DNA from: Verrucomicrobiota bacterium
GTDB lineage: Bacteria > Verrucomicrobiota > Verrucomicrobiia > Chthoniobacterales > Terrimicrobiaceae
DNA length: 64,000 nucleotides
Assembly: GCA_026398275.1 (NCBI GenBank)
Contig: JAPLTF010000055.1
Span: forward strand, 1-64,000
Reading direction: 5' to 3'
Notes under the pieces: generated by a model
Database searches by the model: none
What the model was told of the DNA's origin: nothing
The model's input: the letters and a program-made list of their open reading frames with translations, nothing else
Shown: piece by piece, positions 18,764 through 27,403 of the stretch
How the letters are laid out: every line of letters begins with the position of its first letter
Numbering within the stretch: position 1 is the stretch's first letter
Program-made: the position numbers and the translations under genes

Positions 18764-20289
18764 TACTTGGCGGCGTCGCTGATGCCGGTATCCCGGTCGC
18801 AATGAAGAAGGAGAACAGTCTTGTCGTCCCGAACGAACGGTCCCGTTTCTTCGCCGGAGGGAGCGCGCACCACACTAGAAATCCGAATCTCGTCGAGCAG
18901 TCCCGCATAAGGGGCCACGAGTTTACCCTGGCCCACGCCGCCGATGCCGAGCGCCTTGCCCCGGCAAGTGGTGGGGGTGGTATAGGGTGCGGTTCCTTCG
19001 CTGTTGCCATCCACGAACAATTCGATCTTGCCGCCCGACACGCTGTAAGTGGCCATGACATGATGCCATCCGTCACCGATCAGGCTGGAGTTGACGCTCG
19101 CGCCGGCGGTGCCGTTGTAGACTGAATAAGAGAGCTTCCGCGTCTCTCCATCGATCATAAGGATCTGGTAGGTCCACGGGTCGGCACCATCGATGCGGAA
19201 GATGTTCGCTGTCGTATTGAAAGTTGTTGCCAGATAGATCCAGCATTCCATCGTGCCCTCGTTGTCATCCATGTCCAGATCCGGGACGAGCAGCCCATCG
19301 GCGACGCCATCGAAGCTGAGCGCCTGCCCGTGCTTGCCGGCGGAGAACTTGGGGGCACCGAGGACCTGCACGCCGCTGCCGAGGCTGATTTCGCGCGGGT
19401 TGCCCGTCCAGAGGGGCGCCGTCAGCCCGCCGTCAGCTGTCGTAGCCTTGAACAGGAGACGGTTGGGCTTGACCATCTCTCCGGTCTTCAGATTGGGCAT
19501 GAGGAGAGATTTCGCGACCAAGGTGGCGGTCCAGACTTTCTTCGAGGCGTCTGCCGCCTCCAGCGCGATGCTCGTCTGGCCATTCAGTGACACCGGGCTG
19601 AGCATATAGCTGTCAAAAAACTCGACCGTCGCGCTCGCCGCGGGCTCGGCCAGAGTCAGGGTGATGGTCAGTGGATCATTGGGCTCAAGACGTTTCTTTT
19701 CGTCGAATGCGGGGGATGTGATGGCAAGGTTGTTCTCGGGTTCCGCGACCATCCGCAGATCCTTGATGGTCAGCGCGACGTTATGGACATTCATCGAAAC
19801 AGCCACGCTGCCCGTAGCCCAATCGGGATCCTGCTGATAAGGGTTGAAGATGAAAGTGCCCTCCGGAATGGCACCGACCACTTGCAACCTTGTGACCTTC
19901 TGGGAGGCCGGTCCGACCGTCAGCTCATGGTAGCCCTGGCCCAGCACGACATCCTCGACCTTCCAGACGAGATAGGGAAAATCCGGGCTGAAAGGCACCT
20001 TGACCGCCGTGAAAACACGTTCGCCGCTGGCACTGATCCGCATGCCACCTTGATCGCCCGTGGTGATGTCGGGGTAGAGCCCACCGCTTAGCCACATCTC
20101 CCCGGCCTGCCAGCCAAGGTCGGTCCAGTAGTCGGTGCCGTCCGGTTGAACGGTCTGCACACTCTGACCGCTTTCCGCCCAAAGCGTGTTGGAATCCGGG
20201 TTTTTGGCGATCTGGGCCTGCAGGGATGCTCCCAACAACATCAAGGTGAGAGGCGTTAGGGTGAGGACGCGTTGGATGGTATTTTTCAT
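18763..20289 (-). CDS. Secreted LamG/concanavalin A-like domain protein
   Basis: A 508-residue exported protein. The signal peptide is MKNTIQRVLTLTPLTLMLLGASLQAQ. Residues ~30-190 look like a carbohydrate-binding jelly roll, and residues ~310-490 form a LamG-like fold with QALSFDGVADGLLVPD, GTMECWIYLATT, DGWHHVMATYS and LLDEIRISSVVRAPSGEE. A purine-rich GGGAGA ribosome site precedes ATG 20289. It probably binds glycans outside the cytoplasm. It is coupled to the downstream pseudopilin gene. Confidence 0.85.
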   Translation of the reverse strand: MKNTIQRVLTLTPLTLMLLGASLQAQIAKNPDSNTLWAESGQSVQTVQPDGTDYWTDLGWQAGEMWLSGGLYPDITTGDQGGMRISASGERVFTAVKVPFSPDFPYLVWKVEDVVLGQGYHELTVGPASQKVTRLQVVGAIPEGTFIFNPYQQDPDWATGSVAVSMNVHNVALTIKDLRMVAEPENNLAITSPAFDEKKRLEPNDPLTITLTLAEPAASATVEFFDSYMLSPVSLNGQTSIALEAADASKKVWTATLVAKSLLMPNLKTGEMVKPNRLLFKATTADGGLTAPLWTGNPREISLGSGVQVLGAPKFSAGKHGQALSFDGVADGLLVPDLDMDDNEGTMECWIYLATTFNTTANIFRIDGADPWTYQILMIDGETRKLSYSVYNGTAGASVNSSLIGDGWHHVMATYSVSGGKIELFVDGNSEGTAPYTTPTTCRGKALGIGGVGQGKLVAPYAGLLDEIRISSVVRAPSGEETGPFVRDDKTVLLLHCDRDTGISDAAK

Positions 20290-20321
20290 AGTTATCTCCC
20301 AGGGTTGTTGGTGGTTGGCTT

Positions 20322-22001
20322 CTAGATCTTCAAAAGGATTCCGTCGCCGAGATCGAAGCAATGCGGGACGCTCACCGGGGATTTCCCCTGAAAAGCGATT
20401 TCGCCAAAGAGCGCCTTGAACACGGCCTGCTGGGTGACCACGTTTTCGGAGTAGGCGTTGATGTAGGTGTCGGCACCGGCCACCTCGTAGAGGAAATACG
20501 GCGTGCCAAACGAAATGATGATGCGCCTCTTCATCTTGTAGTTCTCCATGAACGACCAGATCGTCGTGTCGTAAGCGCGGACGTCGTGGTAATGCGGTTG
20601 GGCGTTGCAGAGCAGGAAGACCGCATCGAAGTGCTCAATCACCGAGGCCGTGAGGTGGTAGTCTGGGAACCCCGAATAAGTGACATCAAACCCGCGAGCC
20701 ACAAACATCTTGTAGAGTGGCACCAGCTTGGCCTTGATCCGCGGTTCGTGGGGGATCACCAGCATAAGAACCTTCGCGCCTTTCTTCAGCTTGAGCGGCA
20801 GATCATTTTTTTTATTCCGCAGGAGTGTGATGCTCTTTTCCGCCATCTGCCCGGCGATCTCATTATTGCGCTTGAGCATGTCGGGGATCTTCTCCGCATC
20901 GGCGGGCTTGGCTTCCTCGCTCAAGCCCAGCAGAGCCTTGAAGATGAGGACGCGCCGGGCTGAGGCGTTCAGCCGCTCCATGGAAGCGCGCCCGTCTCGC
21001 AACGCGGGCAGCATCAACTCGAAGAACTTCTCCGTCTCCGGCCAGAGGAATACATCCGTGCCGCCATTGAACGAATCGATCATCCGCTCCTCGTAGTCGC
21101 CCCAAGCTTTGAATCCGCACATCGAAAGGGCATCCGAGAGGATGATGCCCTTGAATCCGAGCTCCCCGCGCAGAAGATCGGTCATCAGGCGCTTGCTGGC
21201 CGTGGCCGGACGGAAGATGCCCTTCTTTGCATCGACCGACTCGTAAGCGGGAAAGCCCATGTGCCCGATCATGATGGACAGGGCTCCCGCTTCGATGAGT
21301 TCCTTGAAAACCCTCCCGTGGAGGCGGTCCCAATCCTCGCGGCTGAGCAGGTTCAGACTCGTCACGAGGTGTTGGTTGCGGGAGTCCGTGCCATCGCCGG
21401 GAAAATGCTTCGGACAGGCGGAACATCCATGATCCTGCATTCCCTTCACGATCCCCTTGAGAATGGATAGACTGTGATCCGGGTCATCCCCGGCGCAGCG
21501 CGCATTAGTGATCGGGTTCTCGCGGTTGAGGTTCAAGTCGGAGACCGGGCCGAATGCCCAGCGGATGTTCAGGCTGCGGCACTCCTCCGCGATGATCCGT
21601 CCGTATTCGTAAGCCAGGCCCGGATCGAAGGTGGCGCTCAGGCCCATGATGCGTGGCATCGTGGAGTAGCCCCCGATGGCCGAACCGACGCCGTCCTCAA
21701 AGTCGCCGCAATAGAGCATGGGAATTTCCACGTTGCCATCCACCTTCGACGTGATCCTTTTCACGGCTTCCAGAGCGGCGGCATTGGTGTCGATGACCTC
21801 CGCCCCGAGAAACATGCAGCCCACCGGATACTTGGCCAACCATTCCTGGGGGTTGGCGACATGGGAAAAAGCGCCGCTTTCCTCGCAAACGATCTGTCCG
21901 AGCTTTTGCTCGACGGTGAGGCTGGCGAAGGTGCTCTCCACCCAGTCACGCTGGCTGGGATTCAGGGATTCAAACATATCGAAGGTTTTCAGATGGTTCA
22001 T
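20322..22001 (-). CDS. GH3 family glycosidase (NagZ-like)
   Basis: A 559-residue GH3 enzyme. The catalytic His/Asp loop appears as CPKHFPGDGTDSRNQH, the NagZ-type arrangement, and the nucleophile aspartate is in GIILSDALSM. GAEVIDTNAAALEAVKRITSK and PMLYCGDFEDGVGSAI belong to the first barrel. The C-terminal ~170 residues form the second GH3 alpha/beta domain. No signal peptide is present. NagZ-like GH3 enzymes act on beta-N-acetylhexosaminides, but sequence alone does not fix the specificity. The start ATG 22001 follows the beta-helix gene by 16 bases. Confidence 0.87.
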   Translation of the reverse strand: MNHLKTFDMFESLNPSQRDWVESTFASLTVEQKLGQIVCEESGAFSHVANPQEWLAKYPVGCMFLGAEVIDTNAAALEAVKRITSKVDGNVEIPMLYCGDFEDGVGSAIGGYSTMPRIMGLSATFDPGLAYEYGRIIAEECRSLNIRWAFGPVSDLNLNRENPITNARCAGDDPDHSLSILKGIVKGMQDHGCSACPKHFPGDGTDSRNQHLVTSLNLLSREDWDRLHGRVFKELIEAGALSIMIGHMGFPAYESVDAKKGIFRPATASKRLMTDLLRGELGFKGIILSDALSMCGFKAWGDYEERMIDSFNGGTDVFLWPETEKFFELMLPALRDGRASMERLNASARRVLIFKALLGLSEEAKPADAEKIPDMLKRNNEIAGQMAEKSITLLRNKKNDLPLKLKKGAKVLMLVIPHEPRIKAKLVPLYKMFVARGFDVTYSGFPDYHLTASVIEHFDAVFLLCNAQPHYHDVRAYDTTIWSFMENYKMKRRIIISFGTPYFLYEVAGADTYINAYSENVVTQQAVFKALFGEIAFQGKSPVSVPHCFDLGDGILLKI

Positions 22002-22017
22002 GATTCTAGGTGGACCG

Positions 22018-23445
22018 TCAGGATGGTTGCTGTTGATCCCGAATCCAAATGCCCCGCCCCGTGCCACCGCGCGGTTTGGACTTGGGATAGTCCGGGTTGG
22101 GTTTCTGCGTGATGATTTGAACCAGATCGTCGATGGCCATGTCGCCGCCGACATCCAGAGCCCTCACGCGAGTGACGGACAAATTGCGCACGGTGCAGTC
22201 GCGATCCGGTGAGAAAATTTCCACCCACCTCGCAGGATCCTCGGACCCGTGATCGTAGGTGAGAGATTGCGGCCCGATTTGAAGCAGGTGGTAGTCGGAA
22301 GGAACCGGAAAATTCAGGCGCACGTCACGGAGGCTCAAGCCATCAGTGTCGGCATGAACCTGAATGTTTCCCGGTCGGTTGAACGCGAGCCGCTCGAAGT
22401 GGAGGTTGCGTAGTTCGCCAATCGCCGCGCTGGCATCGTTGTCGCGACCCTGCTCAAGGTTCGGCTGGTCGTAGAGCTTGAACGCCCGGATGTCGGTCAG
22501 GTCTCGCAGCACGCAATCCGAGATCGGGCAGTCGAGCTTCGCGCCGTCGGCAAATTGCTTCAGCCCCGGCAGCAACCGCACGCTGTCGTAGGATTCCGTT
22601 TCGGAAGGCGCGCCACTGACCTTCTCGACGAGGATGTGATGGATCGGGCCGAAGCTCGCCGAATACTGCCGCCAGTCCCAGGCGAGCAGCGAGACCGGGT
22701 CATCGCCGGTCCAGCCGGAAATGTTGCGAATGATCCCATAGCAGGCGGGGCCATCGCAATGCACCCCATCGCGGCGATGCTCTTCGTAGGCAAGGTTATC
22801 GATGAGAAAATCCTTCGCCGTGCCGATGTGAACACCGAAGGGTTTGCTCGCGCGGATGGTGAGGTCGCGGACGACCACACGCTCGACGTTTTGCAGCAGG
22901 ATCACCCCGTGACAACCGGGCACAGAATCGTCAGCATCCGCGCGGCCGCGGTTGTTGCCATTCGACTCGCTTGGCATCGTGGCCAGCGTCGTCCAGATGC
23001 CGCCCTGAATTACGATGTCGTGGTCCGGCTGCAAATCCGCCGGCACCGCGCGATCTTGGAATCCGACAATCTGTTCATTGCGCACCATGCAGGTATTCGT
23101 CCCGGGCTTGAGGCGGATTTCCGCCAGCGGGTCCGCTACAAGGTGCTGCCCCGATCTGAGAATAATCGGGCGGTCGAGGTAATAAGGCTGGTCCTGTTTC
23201 GGCAACCGAACGCCGCCCGATTGATCCAGCGCCACTTGGATCGCGGCGTTCCACAGTTCGCCGACGACATCCCGCTTCTGCGGCTTCCCGTCGGCATCCG
23301 GCCAGACTTCTGTCCACTCACCGATCGTGGTGAGCGCACGGAATTCGTGGACCGACACGCACTCCCGGGCAGATGCAATGTTTGACTCCACTCGGCGCCG
23401 GATTTCCCCAGCCAAAGCCTCGCCGGGCGAGTGGGTTTCCTTCAT
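22018..23445 (-). CDS. Right-handed beta-helix (pectin-lyase-fold) protein, GH28-like
   Basis: A 475-residue protein rich in short hydrophobic strands with beta-helix spacing (HGVILLQNVERVVVRDLTIRASKPFGVHIGTAKDFLIDNLAYEEHRRDGVHCDGPACYGIIRNISGWTGDD motif region at residues ~180-255). The DGVH and GDD pairs resemble the catalytic aspartates of GH28/GH110-type enzymes. No signal peptide is seen. It may cleave a galacturonide or galactoside linkage, but a carbohydrate esterase or binding role is also possible. ATG 23445 lies 33 bases after the DUF4838 gene. Confidence 0.7.
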   Translation of the reverse strand: MKETHSPGEALAGEIRRRVESNIASARECVSVHEFRALTTIGEWTEVWPDADGKPQKRDVVGELWNAAIQVALDQSGGVRLPKQDQPYYLDRPIILRSGQHLVADPLAEIRLKPGTNTCMVRNEQIVGFQDRAVPADLQPDHDIVIQGGIWTTLATMPSESNGNNRGRADADDSVPGCHGVILLQNVERVVVRDLTIRASKPFGVHIGTAKDFLIDNLAYEEHRRDGVHCDGPACYGIIRNISGWTGDDPVSLLAWDWRQYSASFGPIHHILVEKVSGAPSETESYDSVRLLPGLKQFADGAKLDCPISDCVLRDLTDIRAFKLYDQPNLEQGRDNDASAAIGELRNLHFERLAFNRPGNIQVHADTDGLSLRDVRLNFPVPSDYHLLQIGPQSLTYDHGSEDPARWVEIFSPDRDCTVRNLSVTRVRALDVGGDMAIDDLVQIITQKPNPDYPKSKPRGGTGRGIWIRDQQQPS

Positions 23446-23478
23446 AGCCTTAGTGATCGTCGTGGGTAAATGGTTGGG

Positions 23479-26187
23479 TCATTCCAGCGTGATTTTTCCG
23501 AAGCGATCCGGCACTTGGAAGGCACGGGTGTAGGTCGGGCTCCAGGAGAGCGACTCGTCGTCGCCGGTGACGTGGCGGAACAGATTGCCGTAGAGCGTCC
23601 TGCCCGACTTGAAGCCAGACGGTGCGATCTGTTTGAGCGGGAGCGCGACGGAGACCGTCCATCCGCCACCGTCCGTCTTCGACACCGCCGTCCAGCCGTC
23701 GTTCCAAGGATCCGACCATTTCAATCCCGCATCGTCCGCGAGGATGTAATTTCCCACCTTGCGGCCGTCCGGTGCAATGGCGACGGCCGTGTAGGGCTTC
23801 GCGGTTTTTTCGCCGATCATGATCTCAAAATCATCCCCGCTGAAAACATCCACATTATTCACTAGCTTGCCTTCTTCGGCCGAGGGATCGCTCATCCGCA
23901 CATAGAGGAACTCGCCATCGTGGGCCAGTTGCGCCTCAATCTCGCGCTCGGAAGGAAATCCGGTGACACCCGACCAGGCAGGAGACTTTGTGGCTTTCGA
24001 CCAGTCCACCTTTTCCGGGTCGCCGGCCGCGCCGGCCGCGAGGCGCGGAACGTTCAGCGTCGGCGCGGGGCGGCTTTTGAGTTTGGCCATCGCCTGCTCG
24101 GTGGCCGCCTTTTTCGCGAAGGTCTCGGACCCCTTGACCATCGGCAGCCAGATCCCGCGCTCGAAGAGGGCGACGCGTTGTTTCTCGGTCTCCGTCTTGG
24201 CCGCCGCCTTGGCCGCAGCCATGAAGCCGGCGAGCTTCTCCATGCGGTCCTTCGTGCCGAGGTAAGCCCAGGCAATTTCATCCGTCTGGTGCGCCTCCTT
24301 GGTCCCGTTGCGGATTTCCTCCGGATAGTTGTTCGGGTCGGTGTAGGTTTTCTCGACCAACTCATAAAACTCGCGCATCGGCCCGGCCGCCGCGCCGTAG
24401 TAGCGGGTGAAGAACTCATCAATCAGCTTGTGCCCGTCGAGCGTGGGATCGTCGGACAGTTTTGATGCGAGGTGGAGTTCGAGTTGGTCGTGCAGGAAAC
24501 CTCCGGGAAAGATGAACTGATTCTCCATGAAAAATCCGCTGAATCCGTCGGCGTCATAGCGTTTCCAGTCCTCCGCCACCTGATCGGCGAAGAAGCCGGG
24601 AAACACATTGAAGTGCTTGTCCGCGACAAAGATTGGGAAACAGTAATACAGCCAGAGGAACATCGGTCGCTTGCCGCCCTCCTTCTTGACCCATTCGTTA
24701 TAGATCGCGGTTTCGCCGTCGCGGGTCGCCGGACACCAGAAATTGCGTGGGGAAATGCAAAGCTGGACGGCCATGTTTGGTTCGAGGTCGAAGCCGGGAT
24801 GGCGGGCGGTTTGCGCATAGGCGAGCGAGCCGACGGTTCGGCCGGGATTCGTTTTTGCGATCTCCTTCGCCAGTTTGTTGATGAAGTTGAAGTAGTAGTT
24901 GCTGGCGTATCCGTTGGAGAATCTCCCGCCGCCCTTGAAGTCGCGCCTGAGGTGCGCCTCCTCCTGGTTCATCTGCTCCTGACAAGCCGGGCATTTGCAA
25001 AAAGAGTAGTTGTCATCGAAATGGAACCCGAAATAGGGGCCGCCAATAAAAAGCCCCTGAAACCAGCGCCACCGAATGTCGTTGGAATCAAAATAATCCT
25101 TCCCGCGATCGGTGAAAAATTTCAGGGTGCCCGCTTCGGAGAGGCAGGGCTGCGGCGGGACATTCTGGCCACCGGGGAAGAAGTGCGCGAATGCGCTCTG
25201 CGCCTTGGGGTCGTTCTCGTAGCCCTTGGCGAAAAGCTCGGTGCGGCGGCCCTGGAACCAATCCTTCATCGGAGCCGATTTGCTCCAGGGATGCTCTGGT
25301 TTGATTTTGTCCCAGTGATAGAAATAAAGGTTCGCGCATGTGTGACCAATCACGAGCAGGTCGCCGCCCATGCGCATCCGGCGCATCCAGCGTCCCCACT
25401 CCTCCGGGCTCACCTTGTCATCCGGCCCGGCGATCTGGATCGGTGCCCCGGATTCGGTCTGGCCCATTGAGTAGGTGCGCGTAACCATTTTCGGCTTCCG
25501 CCGGATCTCTTCCGGGCTCCCGGTCACGACGAGCGTCGGGCGGGCGTCCGCGACCGTTCCCAGGTCACCGGGCGCATACCAGCGCACCCCGCAATCGCGC
25601 TCGAGGAAATCATAGACCGCATAACACGTCGCCATGCCCGAATAAATGTCGGGGTAGGTCTTGAAGTTCGCGTAATCCACTTTCGCCGTCTGCCCGGGCT
25701 GGTCGTAGCCCATGAGCACGATTGTCTCCGGCAGGAATTTGATGAGGTATTCCTGCGACTTGAAGTCCGCGCTCTTGAGCCCGAGGTCGCGCGTGGCTTG
25801 GCTCTCGCCGACCAAGATCCGGACGCCACTCACCTTCTCCTTGTCAGTGACAATCGGCAGCGTTGCCCCGGTGATCTTGCGGACCTGATCCTGCAGCTCC
25901 AGCGCGGCGAACTGCGCCGAGGTGTTGAGAGATTGCGAGGCAATGACGATGGACGCCGTGGGCTTGCCGTCCAGCGTCAGCGTGAGTGAGGAGGGTTGTG
26001 CCGGAGCGGCTGGGGTTGGCGCAGCAGCCACAGGAGCTGGCGCAGACTGGACCGGTTGTGCCGGGTTCGGCGAGGCATTCGAGGAAACCGCCGCTTCGGC
26101 GGGCTCGGCTGGTGCCGCGGACGCCAGGGAAAAGACGCCGAGCGACATCGCCACAATGCCAAGTGTTTTTGCCGTGGGGGTCTTCAT
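23479..26187 (-). CDS. Secreted DUF4838 protein with C-terminal CBM9-like domain
   Basis: A 902-residue exported protein. It has a signal peptide (MKTPTAKTLGIVAMSLGVFSLASA), then an Ala/Pro-rich linker, then an N-terminal GH20b/GH67-like beta domain (KITGATLPIVTDKEKVSGVRILVGES). The central DUF4838 TIM-barrel-like region contains the hallmark CKCPACQEQM. From residue ~690 comes a CBM9-like sandwich (DGEFLYVRMSDPS, VFSGDDFEIMIGEK, GGGWTVSVALPL). DUF4838 proteins are abundant in PVC bacteria and thought to be glycosidases, with no reaction I can name. It is the first gene of the minus-strand run, downstream of lacI. Confidence 0.85.
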   Translation of the reverse strand: MKTPTAKTLGIVAMSLGVFSLASAAPAEPAEAAVSSNASPNPAQPVQSAPAPVAAAPTPAAPAQPSSLTLTLDGKPTASIVIASQSLNTSAQFAALELQDQVRKITGATLPIVTDKEKVSGVRILVGESQATRDLGLKSADFKSQEYLIKFLPETIVLMGYDQPGQTAKVDYANFKTYPDIYSGMATCYAVYDFLERDCGVRWYAPGDLGTVADARPTLVVTGSPEEIRRKPKMVTRTYSMGQTESGAPIQIAGPDDKVSPEEWGRWMRRMRMGGDLLVIGHTCANLYFYHWDKIKPEHPWSKSAPMKDWFQGRRTELFAKGYENDPKAQSAFAHFFPGGQNVPPQPCLSEAGTLKFFTDRGKDYFDSNDIRWRWFQGLFIGGPYFGFHFDDNYSFCKCPACQEQMNQEEAHLRRDFKGGGRFSNGYASNYYFNFINKLAKEIAKTNPGRTVGSLAYAQTARHPGFDLEPNMAVQLCISPRNFWCPATRDGETAIYNEWVKKEGGKRPMFLWLYYCFPIFVADKHFNVFPGFFADQVAEDWKRYDADGFSGFFMENQFIFPGGFLHDQLELHLASKLSDDPTLDGHKLIDEFFTRYYGAAAGPMREFYELVEKTYTDPNNYPEEIRNGTKEAHQTDEIAWAYLGTKDRMEKLAGFMAAAKAAAKTETEKQRVALFERGIWLPMVKGSETFAKKAATEQAMAKLKSRPAPTLNVPRLAAGAAGDPEKVDWSKATKSPAWSGVTGFPSEREIEAQLAHDGEFLYVRMSDPSAEEGKLVNNVDVFSGDDFEIMIGEKTAKPYTAVAIAPDGRKVGNYILADDAGLKWSDPWNDGWTAVSKTDGGGWTVSVALPLKQIAPSGFKSGRTLYGNLFRHVTGDDESLSWSPTYTRAFQVPDRFGKITLE

Positions 26188-26190
26188 AGT

Positions 26191-26220
26191 TCTTCGTGTC
26201 CTGCGTGCTCTTCGTGGTGA
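26191..26220 (-). repeat. Copy of the TTCGTG(C/T)..CTTCGTGGTG intergenic motif
   Basis: A short motif directly upstream of the DUF4838 start codon, with TTCTTCGTG, a short spacer and CTTCGTGGTG. Similar strings occur at about 31779, 35652, 42690, 48260 and 49117, and in inverted form at about 30471, 48019 and 49045, always between genes. It may be part of a larger dispersed repeat or a leader element. Confidence 0.5.
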
Positions 26221-26236
26221 AAAAACTTCTTCTCCT

Positions 26237-27274
26237 TCATTTCCTGCCTGCCGTGGTCGCATTACCGACCGCCCCGCTGGAGTCCCGGACGACCAGCTCC
26301 GTCGGAACCTCCACCCGGGCTTGGAAGGGCTGCCCCCGGATAACCTTGATCAACTCAGCGGCAGCGGCGGCACCCATCTCTTCAAACGGCTGGCGGACGG
26401 TGGTCAGAGCCGGATAGCAGTTCTTGCAAAATCCCATGTCGGCAAAGCCCGTGACTGAAATCTCCTCCGGCACCTTGACCCCGCGCGACTGCAGGATGCT
26501 CATCACCGTGAGAGCCTCAAAATCCGTGGCAACACAGATCGCCGTCGCCAGCCTCCCGGACGCAATTCGGTCAACAAAGGCCACGAAGTCATGCGGCCGA
26601 ACCTCATAGTATCCGCTAAAAAGCAGCGACTCGTCGAAAACCAGCCCATACTTCTCCATCCCTTGAAGGAATCCCTGATAGCGGCGCGCACCATATCCCA
26701 GATCCAGGCCGTTCGACACATGCGCGATCCGCCGGTGACCGAGCCCGTGCAGATGCTCGACGACCGACTCCATCCCGAGGATGTCGTCCGAAAAAACATT
26801 CACCACCCCGCTTTCTTGATGATAATTTTCCACAAACGCAAGGGGGATGCCCCGCGTCTCCGCGCGATCAGCCAGCACCTCCATCCGTGCGGGATTGATC
26901 CCCCGCAGAATAATCCCCGCCGGACGCTGCTCCAGCAGCCGCTCCAGGGATTTTCTGAAGGTGTCGGGATGTTCCGCCGTGAACAACTTCAGAAAGTAGT
27001 GGTTCTTGTCGATGGCCTCCGCCGCGCCATCGAGCACCCGCGAGGTGTATTCCAAGGAAATGTTGTTCGACACAAAGGCAATCAAATTCGTTCTTCCGCG
27101 CCGCATGTTGGTGGCGAGGCCGTTCCGGCTGTAGCCCATCCTGGCAGCGACCGCATTGATCCTTTCCCTCGTCTCTTCACCCACCCGCCCGGGCGTGGTC
27201 CGCTTCCCCAACACAATCGACACCGCCGTGAAGCTCACATTCGCCTCGCGGGCGATATCTTTGATGGTCACCAT
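26237..27274 (-). CDS. LacI family transcriptional regulator
   Basis: A 345-residue regulator (355 if the upstream ATG at 27304 is used). The helix-turn-helix VTIKDIAREANVSFTAVSIVLGKRTTPGRVGEETRERI opens the protein, and the periplasmic-binding-protein-like sensor follows (LIAFVSNNISLEY, ISVTGFADMGFC, ALTTVRQPFEEMG). It probably senses a sugar or sugar acid made by the adjacent genes. I prefer ATG 27274 because a CAACGTTG palindrome lies at 27308-27315, just upstream of the longer start, where it could serve autoregulation. Downstream on the same strand is the large catabolic run. Confidence 0.93.
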   Translation of the reverse strand: MVTIKDIAREANVSFTAVSIVLGKRTTPGRVGEETRERINAVAARMGYSRNGLATNMRRGRTNLIAFVSNNISLEYTSRVLDGAAEAIDKNHYFLKLFTAEHPDTFRKSLERLLEQRPAGIILRGINPARMEVLADRAETRGIPLAFVENYHQESGVVNVFSDDILGMESVVEHLHGLGHRRIAHVSNGLDLGYGARRYQGFLQGMEKYGLVFDESLLFSGYYEVRPHDFVAFVDRIASGRLATAICVATDFEALTVMSILQSRGVKVPEEISVTGFADMGFCKNCYPALTTVRQPFEEMGAAAAAELIKVIRGQPFQARVEVPTELVVRDSSGAVGNATTAGRK

Positions 27275-27306
27275 ATCAGAATGAATATCAGATGTGTGCG
27301 GCATGA

Positions 27307-27318
27307 TGCAACGTTGAA
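27307..27318. promoter_or_regulatory. Candidate LacI-type operator in front of lacI
   Basis: The sequence TGCAACGTTGAA contains the perfect palindrome CAACGTTG with a central CpG, typical of LacI-family operators. It lies immediately upstream of the regulator gene and shares TGCAACGTT with sites at 30367-30382 and 32456-32471. This fits autoregulation, but the 8-base core also occurs by chance inside genes. Confidence 0.4.
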
Positions 27319-27333
27319 GCTTTTTCGGGAAAA

Positions 27334-27369
27334 GAAGAGCGGGGCACCCCCCAAGGCAACCCGCTCTTC
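27334..27369 (-). terminator. Rho-independent terminator after the PEP-CTERM gene
   Basis: A perfect 10-bp stem (GAAGAGCGGG at 27334-27343 pairing with CCCGCTCTTC at 27360-27369) with a 16-base loop. On the minus strand it is followed by a TTTT run. It is 34 bases past the stop of the large PEP-CTERM gene and ahead of lacI, so it should separate the two transcripts. Confidence 0.75.
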
Positions 27370-27403
27370 AACCCCCAAACTCAAAAGTATTAAGTGCTGC
27401 GGT